This document shows, one piece after another, positions 1 to 10,539 of a stretch of DNA of 54,602 nucleotides; positions within the stretch are counted from its first letter, which is position 1, and each line of letters starts with the position of its first letter. The DNA is from Pseudogulbenkiania sp. (GTDB lineage: Bacteria > Pseudomonadota > Gammaproteobacteria > Burkholderiales > Chromobacteriaceae), in NCBI GenBank assembly GCA_018260425.1, contig JAGLBD010000012.1:20823-75424 (forward strand). Reading direction: 5' to 3'. The notes beneath the pieces were generated by a model. That model saw only the letters and a list, made by a program, of their open reading frames with translations. It made no database searches and was not told the DNA's origin. The position numbers were made by a program, and so were the translations under genes.

Positions 1-3000
1 TCGCTCATGTGCACGTCGACCGCCTCGAAACCGGCCCGGTCGAAGGCCGCGGCCATTTCGATCTGGCCATTGACGCCCTGCTCGCGCAGGATCGCCATGC
101 GCGGACGCTGGCCGGTCGCGATGAACGGCGCCGCCGGGTTGGCATGCACGTCGAAACTCGGCTCGGCAAACAAACCACGCGACTTGCTGTCGGTGCGCAG
201 GATGTGTTCGCTGTCGGCGCAGACCGGATTGTCGCGCAAGCGTTGCAGGTGATGCGAGGTCTCGGACCAGCTCTTGAGCAATTCGACACGCGGCTCGTTG
301 AACAGCTCTTCGCCACGATGCTTGATGATCATGCGGTCGCGGGTATTGACCTTGCCGATCACGAACAATTCGCGACCAATGCCGGCACGCATGAAGCGCG
401 AAATCACTTCCGAGGTGTGCGACTTGCGAACCTGCAGCACCGCGCCCGGCTCTTCATTGAACAGCACGCGCATCAAGCGGCCATGCACCGCCGCATCCGG
501 GGTTGCCTGCACGAAGTCGTCGATGTAACGCTGGGTGTTCTGGCGTTCGATCACCAGTTCCTGCAGGTCGATGGTGATACCGGTACGACCGGCAAACATC
601 ATTTCCGCCAGCGTGGCAAAGACCCCGCCGTCGGAACGGTCATGGTAGGCCAGCAGGATGTCGTCGGCCAGCAGCGACTGAACGGTATCGAAGAACGCCA
701 CCAGTTGCGCCGGGTTTTCCACATCGGGCGAGCGGCCACGCATCCAGTTCCATACCTGACCGTAGATCGACCCGCCGAGACGGCAGCGGCCGTAGCCCAG
801 ATCGATGAGGATCAGGTCGGTGTCGCGGTCCGGCACGATAGCCGGCGTCACGGTCTTGCGCACGTCCTCGACCGGCGCGAACGCCGAGATCACCAGCGAC
901 AGCGGCGCGGTAACACTCTTTTTCTCGCCCTGCTCGTCCCAGACGGTTTTCATCGACAAGGAGTCCTTGCCGACCGGAACGCAGATACCCATTTCCTGGC
1001 AGATCGCCGACACGGCCTCGACCGCTTCGTAGAGCTTGGCATCTTCACCGGGATGTCCTGCCGCCGCCATCCAGTTGGCCGACAGTTTGACATTGCCCAG
1101 CTCACCGACCCGGGCGGCGGCGATATTGGTCAGCGACTCGGCCACCGCCATGCGCGCCGATGCGCCGGCACTGAACAAGGCCGAGGCAGGACGTTCGCCC
1201 ATCGCCATCGCCTCGCCACGGTAACTGTCGAAGCCCAGCGTGGTCACAGCCACGTCGGCCACCGGCACTTGCCAGCGCCCTACCATCTGGTCGCGCGCCG
1301 TCATGCCGCCCACCGTACGGTCACCAATGGTGATCAGGAAGGATTTGTCGGCGACGGTCGGGTGACGCAGTACCCGGTAGGCGGTTTCGCGCAGCGGGAA
1401 CAACGACGCGTCAAACACCTGGAACTCGCTGTCCTGGCGCGTCACGTCGCGCGTCATGCGCGGCGGCTTGCCCAGTAGTACGTCGAGCGGCATGTCGACC
1501 GGCGCATTGCCGAAATGGTCGTCGCGCACTTGCAGGCGGCCATCGTCGGTCGCACGGCCCACCACATAGAACGGGCAGCGTTCCCGTTCGCAAATGGCGC
1601 GGAACACCTCGAGATCACGCTCGAGAATGGCCAGCACATAGCGTTCCTGCGATTCATTGGACCAGATTTGCATCGGCGTCATGCCCGACTCTTCCACCGG
1701 CACGGCGCGCAGGTCGAAGATCGCACCGCGTCCGGCGTCGTTGACGAGTTCCGGGAAGGCATTGGACAAACCACCGGCGCCGACATCGTGGATCGAGACA
1801 ATCGGGTTGTGCTCGCCACGCTGCCAGCAGCGGTCAATGACCTCCTGGCAACGGCGTTCGATTTCCGGGTTGCCACGCTGCACCGAGTCGAAGTCGAGGT
1901 TTTCGCTATTGGCACCGGTGTCCATGCTGGATGCGGCACCGCCGCCCAGACCGATCAGGAAGCTCGGACCGCCCAACTGGATCAGCAAGGCACCTTCCGG
2001 GATCACGTCCTTGTGAATCTGGCGACCCTGAATATTGCCCATGCCGCCGGCAATCATGATCGGCTTGTGGTAACCGCGCATCTCGCCCTCGAACATCTGT
2101 TCGAAGGTACGGAAGTAACCGGTCAGGTTGGGACGGCCAAATTCGTTGTTGAAGGCGGCGCCGCCAATCGGACCTTGCAGCATGATATCGAGGGCCGAGG
2201 CGATGCGCGACGGACGGCCGTATTCCGGGCATTCCGCAGTGAACACTTCCCAGGGCTGGCGGAAGCCGGGGATATTGAGGTTGGAGACGGTGAAACCGGT
2301 CAGGCCGGCTTTCGGGCGCGAACCACGACCGGTAGCACCTTCGTCGCGGATCTCACCACCGGCGCCGGTCGACGCCCCCGGGAACGGCGAAATGGCCGTC
2401 GGGTGATTGTGGGTTTCCACCTTCATCAGGATATGGGTCGGTTCCTGATGGTAGCCATACACCTGGCTCGTACCGTCCGGGTAGAAGCGGCCGGTTTCGC
2501 TGCCTTCGATCACCGACGAGTTGTCGCTGTAGGCGACCAGCGTTCCTTCCGGATGGGCTTCATGGGTGTCGCGGATCATGCGGAACAGCGATTTGTCTTT
2601 CTTTTCGCCGTCGATGATGAATTCAGCATTAAAAATCTTGTGACGGCAATGCTCCGAGTTCGCCTGGGCAAACATCATCAGTTCGACATCGCTCGGGTTG
2701 CGGCCAAGACGGACAAAGCTGGCGACGAGGTAATCGATCTCGTCGTCCGACAGGGCAAGGCCCAGCTCGTTATTGGCATTGGACAGCGCGACGCGCCCGC
2801 CGGCGAGCACATCGACCGTCAACAGCGGCTGCGGCGGCACATGGGAGAACAGTCGCTCGGCGTCGTCGATGCCGGACAGAACGGTTTCCGTCATGCGGTC
2901 ATGCAACAGGCCGGTCAGCAGGCTCTTTTCTGCGGGAGACAGATCACGGGCCGACTGGACGTAGAAAGCGGTGCCGCGTTCGATACGACGCAGCGAGGCA

Positions 3001-3302
3001 AGACCGCAGTGGGCGGCAATGTCGGTGGCCTTGGAGGCCCACGGCGACAAGGTACCCAGCCGCGGAGTCACCAGGAACATCTGCCCTTCCTGCACCTCGG
3101 GGGCGGCATCGCCATAGGCCAGCAAGGCTGAAAGAATGGCCTCCTCGGCGTCGGCAAGCGGTGCATCGACTTCGGCGAAGTGCCAGAATTCCGCGGAAAC
3201 GGTCAACTCCGGCAACCCCGCATCGCGAGCAGCGGCGAGTAATTTATCCAATCGGAACTGGGACAGGGCGGCTCCGCCCCTGAGCTTGAGAATGTGAGAC
3301 AT
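1..3302 (-). CDS. purL: Phosphoribosylformylglycinamidine synthase PurL (C-terminus cut by window edge)
   Basis: Cytoplasmic enzyme of step four of de novo purine synthesis, converting FGAR to FGAM with glutamine and ATP. I translated the minus strand from ATG 3302-3300: the protein begins [20 protein letters not shown] and stays open to base 1, giving 1100 codons. The large single-chain form of proteobacteria is about 1300 residues, so roughly 200 residues, most of the glutaminase domain, lie outside the window. The conserved motif ETHNHPTAI is encoded around 2389-2427. The long open frames on the plus strand here are shadows of its GC-rich codon use. No strong ribosome site is visible before the ATG. 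It diverges from glnB. Identification is firm; only the end is missing. Confidence 0.96.
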   Translation of the reverse strand, partial: MSHILKLRGGAALSQFRLDKLLAAARDAGLPELTVSAEFWHFAEVDAPLADAEEAILSALLAYGDAAPEVQEGQMFLVTPRLGTLSPWASKATDIAAHCGLASLRRIERGTAFYVQSARDLSPAEKSLLTGLLHDRMTETVLSGIDDAERLFSHVPPQPLLTVDVLAGGRVALSNANNELGLALSDDEIDYLVASFVRLGRNPSDVELMMFAQANSEHCRHKIFNAEFIIDGEKKDKSLFRMIRDTHEAHPEGTLVAYSDNSSVIEGSETGRFYPDGTSQVYGYHQEPTHILMKVETHNHPTAISPFPGASTGAGGEIRDEGATGRGSRPKAGLTGFTVSNLNIPGFRQPWEVFTAECPEYGRPSRIASALDIMLQGPIGGAAFNNEFGRPNLTGYFRTFEQMFEGEMRGYHKPIMIAGGMGNIQGRQIHKDVIPEGALLIQLGGPSFLIGLGGGAASSMDTGANSENLDFDSVQRGNPEIERRCQEVIDRCWQRGEHNPIVSIHDVGAGGLSNAFPELVNDAGRGAIFDLRAVPVEESGMTPMQIWSNESQERYVLAILERDLEVFRAICERERCPFYVVGRATDDGRLQVRDDHFGNAPVDMPLDVLLGKPPRMTRDVTRQDSEFQVFDASLFPLRETAYRVLRHPTVADKSFLITIGDRTVGGMTARDQMVGRWQVPVADVAVTTLGFDSYRGEAMAMGERPASALFSAGASARMAVAESLTNIAAARVGELGNVKLSANWMAAAGHPGEDAKLYEAVEAVSAICQEMGICVPVGKDSLSMKTVWDEQGEKKSVTAPLSLVISAFAPVEDVRKTVTPAIVPDRDTDLILIDLGYGRCRLGGSIYGQVWNWMRGRSPDVENPAQLVAFFDTVQSLLADDILLAYHDRSDGGVFATLAEMMFAGRTGITIDLQELVIERQNTQRYIDDFVQATPDAAVHGRLMRVLFNEEPGAVLQVRKSHTSEVISRFMRAGIGRELFVIGKVNTRDRMIIKHRGEELFNEPRVELLKSWSETSHHLQRLRDNPVCADSEHILRTDSKSRGLFAEPSFDVHANPAAPFIATGQRPRMAILREQGVNGQIEMAAAFDRAGFEAVDVHMS

Positions 3303-3779
<477 letters not shown>

Positions 3780-3789
3780 GCCGGCCATA

Positions 3790-3823
3790 AAAAAGCCCGG
3801 AAGCAGCACGCCCCGGGCTTTTT
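3790..3823. terminator. Bidirectional rho-independent terminator between glnB and bamD
   Basis: An 11-base perfect inverted repeat, aaaaagcccgg (3790-3800) and ccgggcttttt (3813-3823), around a 12-base loop. It has a T-run on each strand, so it can stop both glnB (plus) and bamD (minus) transcripts, which converge here. Confidence 0.9.
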
Positions 3824-3845
3824 CATCAGGAACGGTCGTCCCGGC

Positions 3846-4637
3846 TTATTTCCAGAACTTCCACCACGGCAGCTCGGCCACCGACCACTCTTTCTGTTGG
3901 TAGCTGCTGTTCGGGAAGGTGGCGGCCAGCACGCGCTGGTTGTCCTTGGCCAGCTGGGTCAGGCCCAGACGCTTGTAGCCTTCCACCGACAAGGCCAGTG
4001 CCTCTTCGACATAGGCGGTGTTGGCGTAGTCCTTGATCACGCCCTGGGCGCGATTGACGGCGGCCACATAGGCGCCACGCTTCATGTAATAGCGGGCAAC
4101 GTGCATTTCATGACCGCCCAGCGCGTCGACCAGCTTGTTCATTTTTACCACGGCGTCCGGGGTATAACGGCTGTCCGGGAAGCGGCTGGCCAGCTCGCGG
4201 AAGGCGAGGAAGGCTTCACGCTGCGCCTTGGGATCGCGCTCGCTCATGTCCTGACCGGCCCATTTGCCCAACAGACCCGAGTCGTCGTTGAAGTAGACCA
4301 GACCCTTCAGGTAGAAGATGTAGTCGAGGTTCGGGTGTGTCGGGTGCAGCTTGATGAAACGGTCGCAGGCGGCAATGGCCAATTCAGGCTCACTGTCCTT
4401 GTATTGCGAGTACGCCATGTCCATTTGCGCTTGTTGCGCATAGCGTCCATAGGGGTATCTGGCTTCCAGCGTTTCGTATAACTTGACAGCGCGGTTATAA
4501 TTACCACTATCCATCTCATCGTGGGCTTCGGCATACAGCTTTTCGACACTCCAGCCGCGCGTCTCATCGTAGGTTTCGGTAGTGGCGCAAGCGGTGAGGC
4601 CCGACACAACCAACAATGCTGCAACGTATCTTTTCAT
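3846..4637 (-). CDS. bamD: Outer membrane protein assembly factor BamD (ComL)
   Basis: A 263-residue lipoprotein of the BAM complex, anchored in the inner leaflet of the outer membrane, which with BamA inserts beta-barrel proteins. The signal peptide [17 protein letters not shown] ends in a lipobox with lipidated Cys17. Five TPR-like repeats follow, including [19 protein letters not shown] and [19 protein letters not shown]. Length fits the family. The start codon (4637-4635) overlaps the rluD start on the other strand in the tetramer CATG, so the 5' leader must lie inside rluD. The bamD/rluD divergent order is also found in enterobacteria. Confidence 0.95.
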   Translation of the reverse strand: MKRYVAALLVVSGLTACATTETYDETRGWSVEKLYAEAHDEMDSGNYNRAVKLYETLEARYPYGRYAQQAQMDMAYSQYKDSEPELAIAACDRFIKLHPTHPNLDYIFYLKGLVYFNDDSGLLGKWAGQDMSERDPKAQREAFLAFRELASRFPDSRYTPDAVVKMNKLVDALGGHEMHVARYYMKRGAYVAAVNRAQGVIKDYANTAYVEEALALSVEGYKRLGLTQLAKDNQRVLAATFPNSSYQQKEWSVAELPWWKFWK

Positions 4638-5718
4638 GACCGATCCTTATTTCGATTCCGACGATTATAACGATATCTCGGACAACGAGGTATCCACCTC
4701 GACACTGCATTTTGATGTTCCCCTCGCCATGGGTGGCGAGAGGGTGGATGCTGCCCTGGCCAAACTGCTCCCCGACTACTCGCGCAGCCGCATGCAACAG
4801 TGGATCAAGGACGGTGCCGTCACGGTCAACGACAAAGCCGTTCCGCCCCGCCACAAGGTGCTGGGCGGCGACAAGATCACCGTCGAAATCCAGCAAAGCC
4901 AGGAAGAAACCGCTTTCACCCCCGAGGCCATCGACCTCGATGTGGTGTATGAAGACGATCACATTCTGGTCATCAACAAACCCGCCGGTCTGGTGGTGCA
5001 TCCGGCCGCCGGCAACTGGCACGGCACCTTGCTCAACGGTTTGTTGTATCGACACCCGGAACTGGCCCGCGTGCCGCGAGCCGGTATCGTACACCGTCTG
5101 GACAAGGAAACCAGTGGTTTGATGGTGGTGGCCAAGACCATTCCGGCGCAAACCGAGCTGGTACGCCAGTTGCAGGCCCGCACTGTCAGCCGTATTTACC
5201 GTGCCGTGGCCGACGGCGTGGTGCCCTTCGACGGCACCATCGACGCCAATATCGGCCGCGACCCGCACAACCGGCTGCGCATGGCGGTGGCAAAATTCGG
5301 CGGCAAGACCGCCATCACCCATCTGCGGGTGTTGCAACGTTTCGCCAGCCACTCCTATATCGAGTGCCGACTGGAAACCGGCCGCACCCACCAGATCCGC
5401 GTGCACATGCGTGAAGCGCGTCATCCCTTGGCAGGCGACCCGTTGTACGGCAACCCGCGCCACGGCATGAACGACGAAGTGGCGGTGGCCGTCAAGGCAC
5501 TGGGCCGTCAGGCGCTGCATGCTTTCCGTCTCAGCCTCAAGCACCCGGTCACCGGCGAAGAAATGAGCTGGGAAGCCCCGATGCCCGACGATATGCGCCA
5601 CCTGCTGGCGATTCTGCGCGGCGAATCGAGCTTCCCGCAGGCCGACGACGAAGACTGGGATGATGACGACGATGATGACGATGATCACGACGTCGAGGTG
5701 CACTATGTCCGCTATTGA
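4636..5718 (+). CDS. rluD: 23S rRNA pseudouridine synthase RluD
   Basis: Isomerises uridines 1911/1915/1917 of helix 69 of 23S rRNA. From ATG 4636 it is 360 residues: an S4 RNA-binding domain (about residues 25-85), then the RluA-family catalytic domain with HRLDKETSG, catalytic Asp156. RTHQIRVHM is the conserved C-terminal motif. An upstream ATG at 4582 is possible but lies wholly inside bamD. The last 20 or so residues form a very acidic tail with nine consecutive aspartates, not a usual part of the core fold. The gene overlaps pgeF by 14 bases. Confidence 0.94.
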   Translation: MTDPYFDSDDYNDISDNEVSTSTLHFDVPLAMGGERVDAALAKLLPDYSRSRMQQWIKDGAVTVNDKAVPPRHKVLGGDKITVEIQQSQEETAFTPEAIDLDVVYEDDHILVINKPAGLVVHPAAGNWHGTLLNGLLYRHPELARVPRAGIVHRLDKETSGLMVVAKTIPAQTELVRQLQARTVSRIYRAVADGVVPFDGTIDANIGRDPHNRLRMAVAKFGGKTAITHLRVLQRFASHSYIECRLETGRTHQIRVHMREARHPLAGDPLYGNPRHGMNDEVAVAVKALGRQALHAFRLSLKHPVTGEEMSWEAPMPDDMRHLLAILRGESSFPQADDEDWDDDDDDDDDHDVEVHYVRY

Positions 5719-6448
5719 GACCCTGAGCGCCGACTGGCCGGCCCCTGCCCGGGTACGCACCTTGCAGACCACCCGCCTGGGTGGCGCGAGCGTCAGTCCG
5801 TGGCATGGTTTCAACCTCGGCACCCATGTCGGGGATGACCCGGCGGCGGTGGCGGCCAACCGGGCTGCGTTGCAGGAGCAGTTGCCGGGCGCACCGACCT
5901 GGCTCAATCAGGTGCATGGCATCACGGTCATCGATGCGGCTACGGCACAGGGTACGCCCGATGCCGACGCGGCCGTCTCCCGTACGCCCGGCGCGGTGTG
6001 CGTGGTGATGACTGCCGACTGTCTGCCGGTGTTGCTGACCGATCGCGACGGCAGCGTGGTCGGTGCGGCCCATGCCGGCTGGCGTGGTCTGTGCGGCGGC
6101 GTTATCGAAGCCACCGTGGAGGCCATGGCGGCTCCCGCCGCGTCGCTGATGGCCTGGCTCGGCCCGGCCATCGGCCCGGACGCCTTCGAAGTCGGCGGCG
6201 ATGTCCGTCAGGCCTTCATGGCGGTCGACCCGGACAGTGCGGCGGCTTTCACCGCCATCGACGACGACAAGTATCTGGCCGACATCTATCTGCTGGCCCG
6301 CCAACGGCTGGCCCGTCTGGGCATTACCGAGGTCTACGGCGGCAATTTCTGCACCGTCATCGACCGCAGCCGCTTCTTCTCCTATCGTCGCGACGGCGTG
6401 ACCGGGCGCATGGCCAGCCTGATCTGGCTGGAACCCCGACACGATTAA
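5705..6448 (+). CDS. pgeF: Peptidoglycan editing factor PgeF (YfiH, laccase-domain family)
   Basis: Cytoplasmic editing enzyme thought to remove wrongly incorporated amino acids (L-Ser for L-Ala) from peptidoglycan precursors; formerly called multicopper polyphenol oxidase. The start at 5705 is supported by the ribosome site gaggtg (5695-5700). The longer frame from 5660 would translate the rluD acidic repeat out of frame. The protein has 247 residues. The metal-ligand set is visible: His71 in NQVHG, Cys106 in TADCLPVLL and His123 in HAGWRG. It overlaps the end of rluD by 14 bases, and the rluD-pgeF order is widely conserved. Confidence 0.93.
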   Translation: MSAIETLSADWPAPARVRTLQTTRLGGASVSPWHGFNLGTHVGDDPAAVAANRAALQEQLPGAPTWLNQVHGITVIDAATAQGTPDADAAVSRTPGAVCVVMTADCLPVLLTDRDGSVVGAAHAGWRGLCGGVIEATVEAMAAPAASLMAWLGPAIGPDAFEVGGDVRQAFMAVDPDSAAAFTAIDDDKYLADIYLLARQRLARLGITEVYGGNFCTVIDRSRFFSYRRDGVTGRMASLIWLEPRHD

Positions 6449-6973
6449 ATGATCCGGCTCCCCTGGCACATCCGCCCTGCCCGCATGGCCGACCTGCCCG
6501 GCCTCGCGGATCTGGAGCGCCGTGCAGCCAGCCGTTTTACGGTCGACGACCTGCCAGACGCCTTGGCCGGGCAAACGCTCGATGAGGCGGTGCTGGCGCA
6601 AGGGCTGGCCGATGGCTTGCTGTGGGTTGCCGAGACCGGCGCGGGGCAGATTGCCGGCTTTGCGCTGGCCGAAGCGGCGGAGGATGCGCTGCATCTGGCG
6701 GAAATGGATGTCGATCAGGAGCATGGCCGGCAAGGCATCGGCAGTGGCTTGCTGCACACGCTGGTCGATGAAGCGCTCCGGCGCGGGGTAGCCGCACTGA
6801 CCTTGACCACCTTTGCCCACCTGCCGTGGAATGCCCCGTTCTACCGCCGCCATGGCTTCCGTGACGTGACACCGGCACCACACAGCCGGCTGGCGCAGCA
6901 TCTGGAAACCGAGCGTCTGGCGGGCCTGAACAATCGTATCGCCATGCAGCGGCAACTATCGGAATCTGTCTAG
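6449..6973 (+). CDS. GNAT family N-acetyltransferase
   Basis: A 174-residue acetyl-CoA-dependent acyltransferase of the GNAT fold. The acetyl-CoA pyrophosphate-binding motif A is seen in EMDVDQEHGRQGIGSGLL (QGIGSG), followed by the typical FYRRHGF near residue 135. Its ATG directly follows the pgeF stop (TAA-ATG), so it is almost certainly the third gene of the rluD-pgeF transcript. The substrate cannot be told from sequence; small-molecule, antibiotic or protein N-terminal acetylation are all possible. Confidence 0.85.
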   Translation: MIRLPWHIRPARMADLPGLADLERRAASRFTVDDLPDALAGQTLDEAVLAQGLADGLLWVAETGAGQIAGFALAEAAEDALHLAEMDVDQEHGRQGIGSGLLHTLVDEALRRGVAALTLTTFAHLPWNAPFYRRHGFRDVTPAPHSRLAQHLETERLAGLNNRIAMQRQLSESV

Positions 6974-7352
6974 CCCGATCACGGATAACTGCCGTGTCAT
7001 TCATGCCACACCAATAATTTTCACAACGGGTGTCGTTTTATTGCCAATGGGCAAAATGCCTGTCAGACAAGGTGTTGCGAGCGGCACCTTCCCTACCCGG
7101 TTTTTTCCTGAAAAAATCTTATGCGGCGGCAAGCCAGCATCCATGCGGCTTTCGGTTTTTTTGTCGCATGTCAAGACTTGAACCCCCCGGGTTTCACCAC
7201 TAGAATTTGGGTCAGCCTGATCAATGAATCGCATATATTGTGTTTATTCACAGATCACGCACAGGTTTTCAACAGAATTGTCCACAGCCCGGGCTGCACA
7301 CGAACAGAAACCATCGCCGGGCTGGCGGTCAACACCACCCAAAGAGGGCAAC
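6974..7352. promoter_or_regulatory. nrdA upstream region with DnaA boxes and an NrdR-like box
   Basis: A 379-base gap with no convincing gene. Close to nrdA it holds a DnaA-box match TTATTCACA (7244-7252), a second near match TTGTCCACA (7278-7286), and an imperfect NrdR-box-like sequence at 7228-7243 (core CATATATTGTGT, 11 of 16 positions to the palindromic consensus). DnaA and NrdR control of class I reductase operons is established in other proteobacteria. The sites here are by eye. A 77-residue frame at 7001-7234 on the minus strand lacks any support. Confidence 0.55.
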
Positions 7353-10205
7353 ATGCAACTGACCACCTTTGAAGGGCAAACTGCCGCCGAACTCGGCCGT
7401 GCCGCCGCGCCTTCTGCCGATTTCAGCCAGTACAAGACCATCCGTCGCAATGGCGCCGTGGTTCCGTTCGAGCCGGTCAAAATCTCCATCGCCATGACCA
7501 AGGCTTTTCTGGCTGTCATGGGGCATCAGGGCGCCACGTCCGCCAGCATTCGCGACAAGGTTGCCCAACTGACTGAAATGGTGGTCGGCGCGTTGATGCG
7601 TCGCAAGCCGGAAGGCGGCGCGATCCATATCGAAGAAATCCAGGATCAGGTCGAACTGTCGCTGATGCGTGCCGGCGAGCATGACGTGGCCCGTGCCTAC
7701 GTGCTGTATCGCGAAGAACGCACCCGCGACCGCGCTGCCCGTGGCGAAGCGCTGACCAACATCACCATCAATGTGGTGCGCAAGAACGGTTCGCGCATGC
7801 CGCTGGACATTTCCCGCCTGCGCGCCACCATCGAGTCGGCCTGCCAAAAGCTCGCCGCCACCGACGTAGATGCCATCCTGTCGGAAACGCTGAAGAACAT
7901 CTACGACGGCGTCTCGGAAGAAGAAGTCAACAAGTCCGCCATTCTCGCCGCCCGTGCGCTGATCGAGCAGGACCCGGCTTACGACTACGTGACGGCCCGT
8001 CTGCTGTTGAACAATATCCGTCTGGAAATCCTCGGCGAAGCGGTGAGCCAGGAAGAAATGGCCGGCCAGTACGCCGCCTACTTCCCGCGCTATATCGCTC
8101 GCGGTATCGCCGCCGAGCTGCTGGACGAACGCCTTGGCGAATTCGACCTGGCCCGCATCGGTGCGGCGCTGGATGCCAGCCGCGACCTGAAGTTCGGTTA
8201 CCTGGGCCTGCAAACCCTGTATGACCGTTACTTCCTGCACATCAACGACGAACGCATCGAAATGCCGCAGGCTTTCTTCATGCGTGTCGCCATGGGTCTG
8301 TCGCTGAACGAAGTGGACCGCGAAGCGCGTGCCATCGAGTTCTACAACATCCTGTCGACCTTCGACTTCATGTCGTCGACCCCGACCCTGTTCAATTCCG
8401 GTACCCGTCGCAGCCAGCTGTCCAGCTGCTACCTGACCACCGTTGGCGACGATCTTGACGGCATCTACGAAGCCATCAAGGAAAACGCCCTGCTGTCCAA
8501 GTTTGCCGGTGGTCTTGGCAACGACTGGACGCCGGTGCGCGCCATGGGCTCCCACATCAAGGGCACCAACGGCAAGTCGCAAGGCGTGGTGCCGTTCCTG
8601 AAAGTGGTCAACGACACCGCCGTGGCGGTGAATCAGGGTGGCAAGCGCAAGGGTGCGGTATGTGCCTATCTGGAAACCTGGCACGCCGACATCGAGGAAT
8701 TCCTCGAGCTGCGCAAGAACACCGGCGATGACCGTCGCCGTACCCACGACATGAACACCGCGAACTGGATTCCGGACCTGTTCATGAAGCGTGTCATGGA
8801 AGGTGCGGACTGGACGCTGTTCTCCCCGTCCGAGTGCCCGGACCTGCACGACCTGTTCGGCCGCGCGTTCGAGAAGCGTTACACCGAATACGAAGCCATG
8901 GCCGACCGTGGCGAAATGAAAGTCTGGAAACGCATCCCGGCCCTGTCGCTGTGGCGCAAGATGCTGACCATGCTGTTCGAAACCGGCCATCCGTGGGTGA
9001 CCTTCAAGGATCCGTGCAATATTCGCAGCCCGCAGCAGCACATGGGCGTGGTTCACAGCTCCAACCTGTGCACCGAGATCACCCTGAACACCAACGACGA
9101 TGAAATCGCCGTGTGCAACCTGGGTTCGGTGAACCTGGCCAACCACATGAAGGACGGCAAGCTTGATGGCGAGAAGATCCAGCGTACCGTGCGTATCGCC
9201 ATGCGCATGCTGGACAACGTGATCGACATCAACTTCTACCCGGTGAAGAAGGCACGCAATTCGAACCTGAAGCACCGTCCGGTCGGCATGGGCATCATGG
9301 GCTTCCAGGACTGCCTGCACCTGCAGCGCATCGCCTACGGTTCCGACGCGGCGGTCGAGTTCGCCGACGAGTCGATGGAAATGGTCGCCTACCACGCCTA
9401 CTGGGCGTCGACCGAGCTGGCGGCCGAACGTGGCCGCTACCCGTCCTATAAGGGCAGCCTGTGGGATCGCGGCATTCTGCCGCACGACAGCCTGAACCTG
9501 CTGGCCGCCGAGCGTGGTGCCTACCTCGACATCGACCGCACCGAGCGTCTGGACTGGAATGCACTGCGTGAGCGTGTCAAAGAGCACGGCATGCGCAACT
9601 CGAACTGCCTGGCCATCGCCCCGACCGCGACCATTGCCAACATTATCGGCGTGTCCGCGTCCATCGAGCCGACCTTCCAGAACCTGTTCGTGAAGTCGAA
9701 CCTGTCCGGCGAATTCACCGTGACCAACGAGCATCTGGTGCGTGACCTGAAGAAGCTGGGTCTGTGGGACGAAGTGATGGTCGCCGACCTGAAATACTTC
9801 GACGGCAGCCTGGGCCGCATCGACCGCATTCCGGCCGAATTGAAGGAGATCTACGCAACCGCCTTCGAACTCGACCCGAAATGGCTGGTGGAAGCCGGTT
9901 CGCGTCGCCAGAAGTGGATCGATCAGGCGCAGTCGCTGAACCTGTACATGGCCGGCGCTTCGGGCAAGAAACTCGACGATCTGTACAAGTTCGCCTGGAC
10001 CAAGGGTCTGAAGACCACCTACTACCTGCGCACGCTGGCGGCCTCCAATGCCGAGAAGTCGACCGGTCGCGGCGGCGAGCTGAATGCGGTGCCGGTTGCC
10101 GGTGGTGTGAGCAATGCCTACGCACCGGCAGCGGAAGAACAACTTCCGGCTACCGACGCCAAGTTCTGCTCGATTGACAACCCGGACTGCGAGTCCTGCC
10201 AGTAA
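7353..10205 (+). CDS. nrdA: Ribonucleoside-diphosphate reductase alpha subunit (class Ia)
   Basis: Large catalytic subunit that reduces NDPs to dNDPs with NrdB. The start at 7353 is favoured by the purine-rich ribosome site aaagaggg (7341-7348); an ATG at 7224 would run through the promoter motifs. The protein has 950 residues. Two ATP-cone modules occupy about residues 25-115 and 130-220, as in Pseudomonas NrdA. Active-site residues are visible: disulfide pair Cys359 (LSSCYLTT) and Cys588 (AVCNLGSVNL), and Asn571/Cys573/Glu575 in NLCTE. The C-terminus ends DNPDCESCQ, the mobile redox cysteine pair. It is first of the nrdA-orf-nrdB cluster. Confidence 0.96.
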   Translation: MQLTTFEGQTAAELGRAAAPSADFSQYKTIRRNGAVVPFEPVKISIAMTKAFLAVMGHQGATSASIRDKVAQLTEMVVGALMRRKPEGGAIHIEEIQDQVELSLMRAGEHDVARAYVLYREERTRDRAARGEALTNITINVVRKNGSRMPLDISRLRATIESACQKLAATDVDAILSETLKNIYDGVSEEEVNKSAILAARALIEQDPAYDYVTARLLLNNIRLEILGEAVSQEEMAGQYAAYFPRYIARGIAAELLDERLGEFDLARIGAALDASRDLKFGYLGLQTLYDRYFLHINDERIEMPQAFFMRVAMGLSLNEVDREARAIEFYNILSTFDFMSSTPTLFNSGTRRSQLSSCYLTTVGDDLDGIYEAIKENALLSKFAGGLGNDWTPVRAMGSHIKGTNGKSQGVVPFLKVVNDTAVAVNQGGKRKGAVCAYLETWHADIEEFLELRKNTGDDRRRTHDMNTANWIPDLFMKRVMEGADWTLFSPSECPDLHDLFGRAFEKRYTEYEAMADRGEMKVWKRIPALSLWRKMLTMLFETGHPWVTFKDPCNIRSPQQHMGVVHSSNLCTEITLNTNDDEIAVCNLGSVNLANHMKDGKLDGEKIQRTVRIAMRMLDNVIDINFYPVKKARNSNLKHRPVGMGIMGFQDCLHLQRIAYGSDAAVEFADESMEMVAYHAYWASTELAAERGRYPSYKGSLWDRGILPHDSLNLLAAERGAYLDIDRTERLDWNALRERVKEHGMRNSNCLAIAPTATIANIIGVSASIEPTFQNLFVKSNLSGEFTVTNEHLVRDLKKLGLWDEVMVADLKYFDGSLGRIDRIPAELKEIYATAFELDPKWLVEAGSRRQKWIDQAQSLNLYMAGASGKKLDDLYKFAWTKGLKTTYYLRTLAASNAEKSTGRGGELNAVPVAGGVSNAYAPAAEEQLPATDAKFCSIDNPDCESCQ

Positions 10206-10290
10206 TCGCCGTCTAGTCGCGCATCCTCAAGCCGGTCCGCAAGGGCCGGTTTCGGGATGAAGTGACAACCCCACCCGAGGGACACCGACC

Positions 10291-10515
10291 ATGAGCGCAA
10301 CGCTTTACACATCGCTGGGCATCGGCAACAACGGCACGGTTCGCACCCCGGCCGAACATACCGTCAAGATCACGGTCGCCACTCGTGCGGCCGATGTTCA
10401 GGGCGCACCGGCCACGCTGGACGGCATGACCGTGACACGCGTCGCGGAAGCGGCCGGCGGCAACCCGGGCGGCACCGAGGTACGGCACATCGCCACGGCG
10501 ATCGCCCTGCCCTGA
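10291..10515 (+). CDS. Small hypothetical protein between nrdA and nrdB
   Basis: A 74-residue frame starting MSATLYTSLGIGNNGTVRTP, preceded by cccgaggga (10276-10284), a usable ribosome site at normal spacing. It ends 24 bases before the nrdB start, on the same strand, and its codon use is like its neighbours. No transmembrane segment, signal peptide, cysteine or known domain is visible. It is Ala/Thr/Gly-rich and predicted soluble. The position suggests co-transcription with the reductase, but no function can be assigned. It might also be a chance frame in GC-rich DNA. Confidence 0.6.
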   Translation: MSATLYTSLGIGNNGTVRTPAEHTVKITVATRAADVQGAPATLDGMTVTRVAEAAGGNPGGTEVRHIATAIALP

Positions 10516-10539
10516 CACTAAATAACGAAGGAAATGGCA

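Noticed and set aside
9-3131. Two long plus-strand open frames (489 and 538 codons)
   Set aside because: They are antisense shadows of purL, whose conserved protein is clear on the minus strand.
4564-6955. Minus-strand frames of 447 and 468 codons opposite rluD-pgeF-GNAT
   Set aside because: Low-complexity His/Arg/Gly-rich translations opposite well-identified genes.
7329-10142. A 937-codon minus-strand open frame
   Set aside because: Antisense shadow of nrdA, caused by GC-rich third positions; its product has no recognisable domain.
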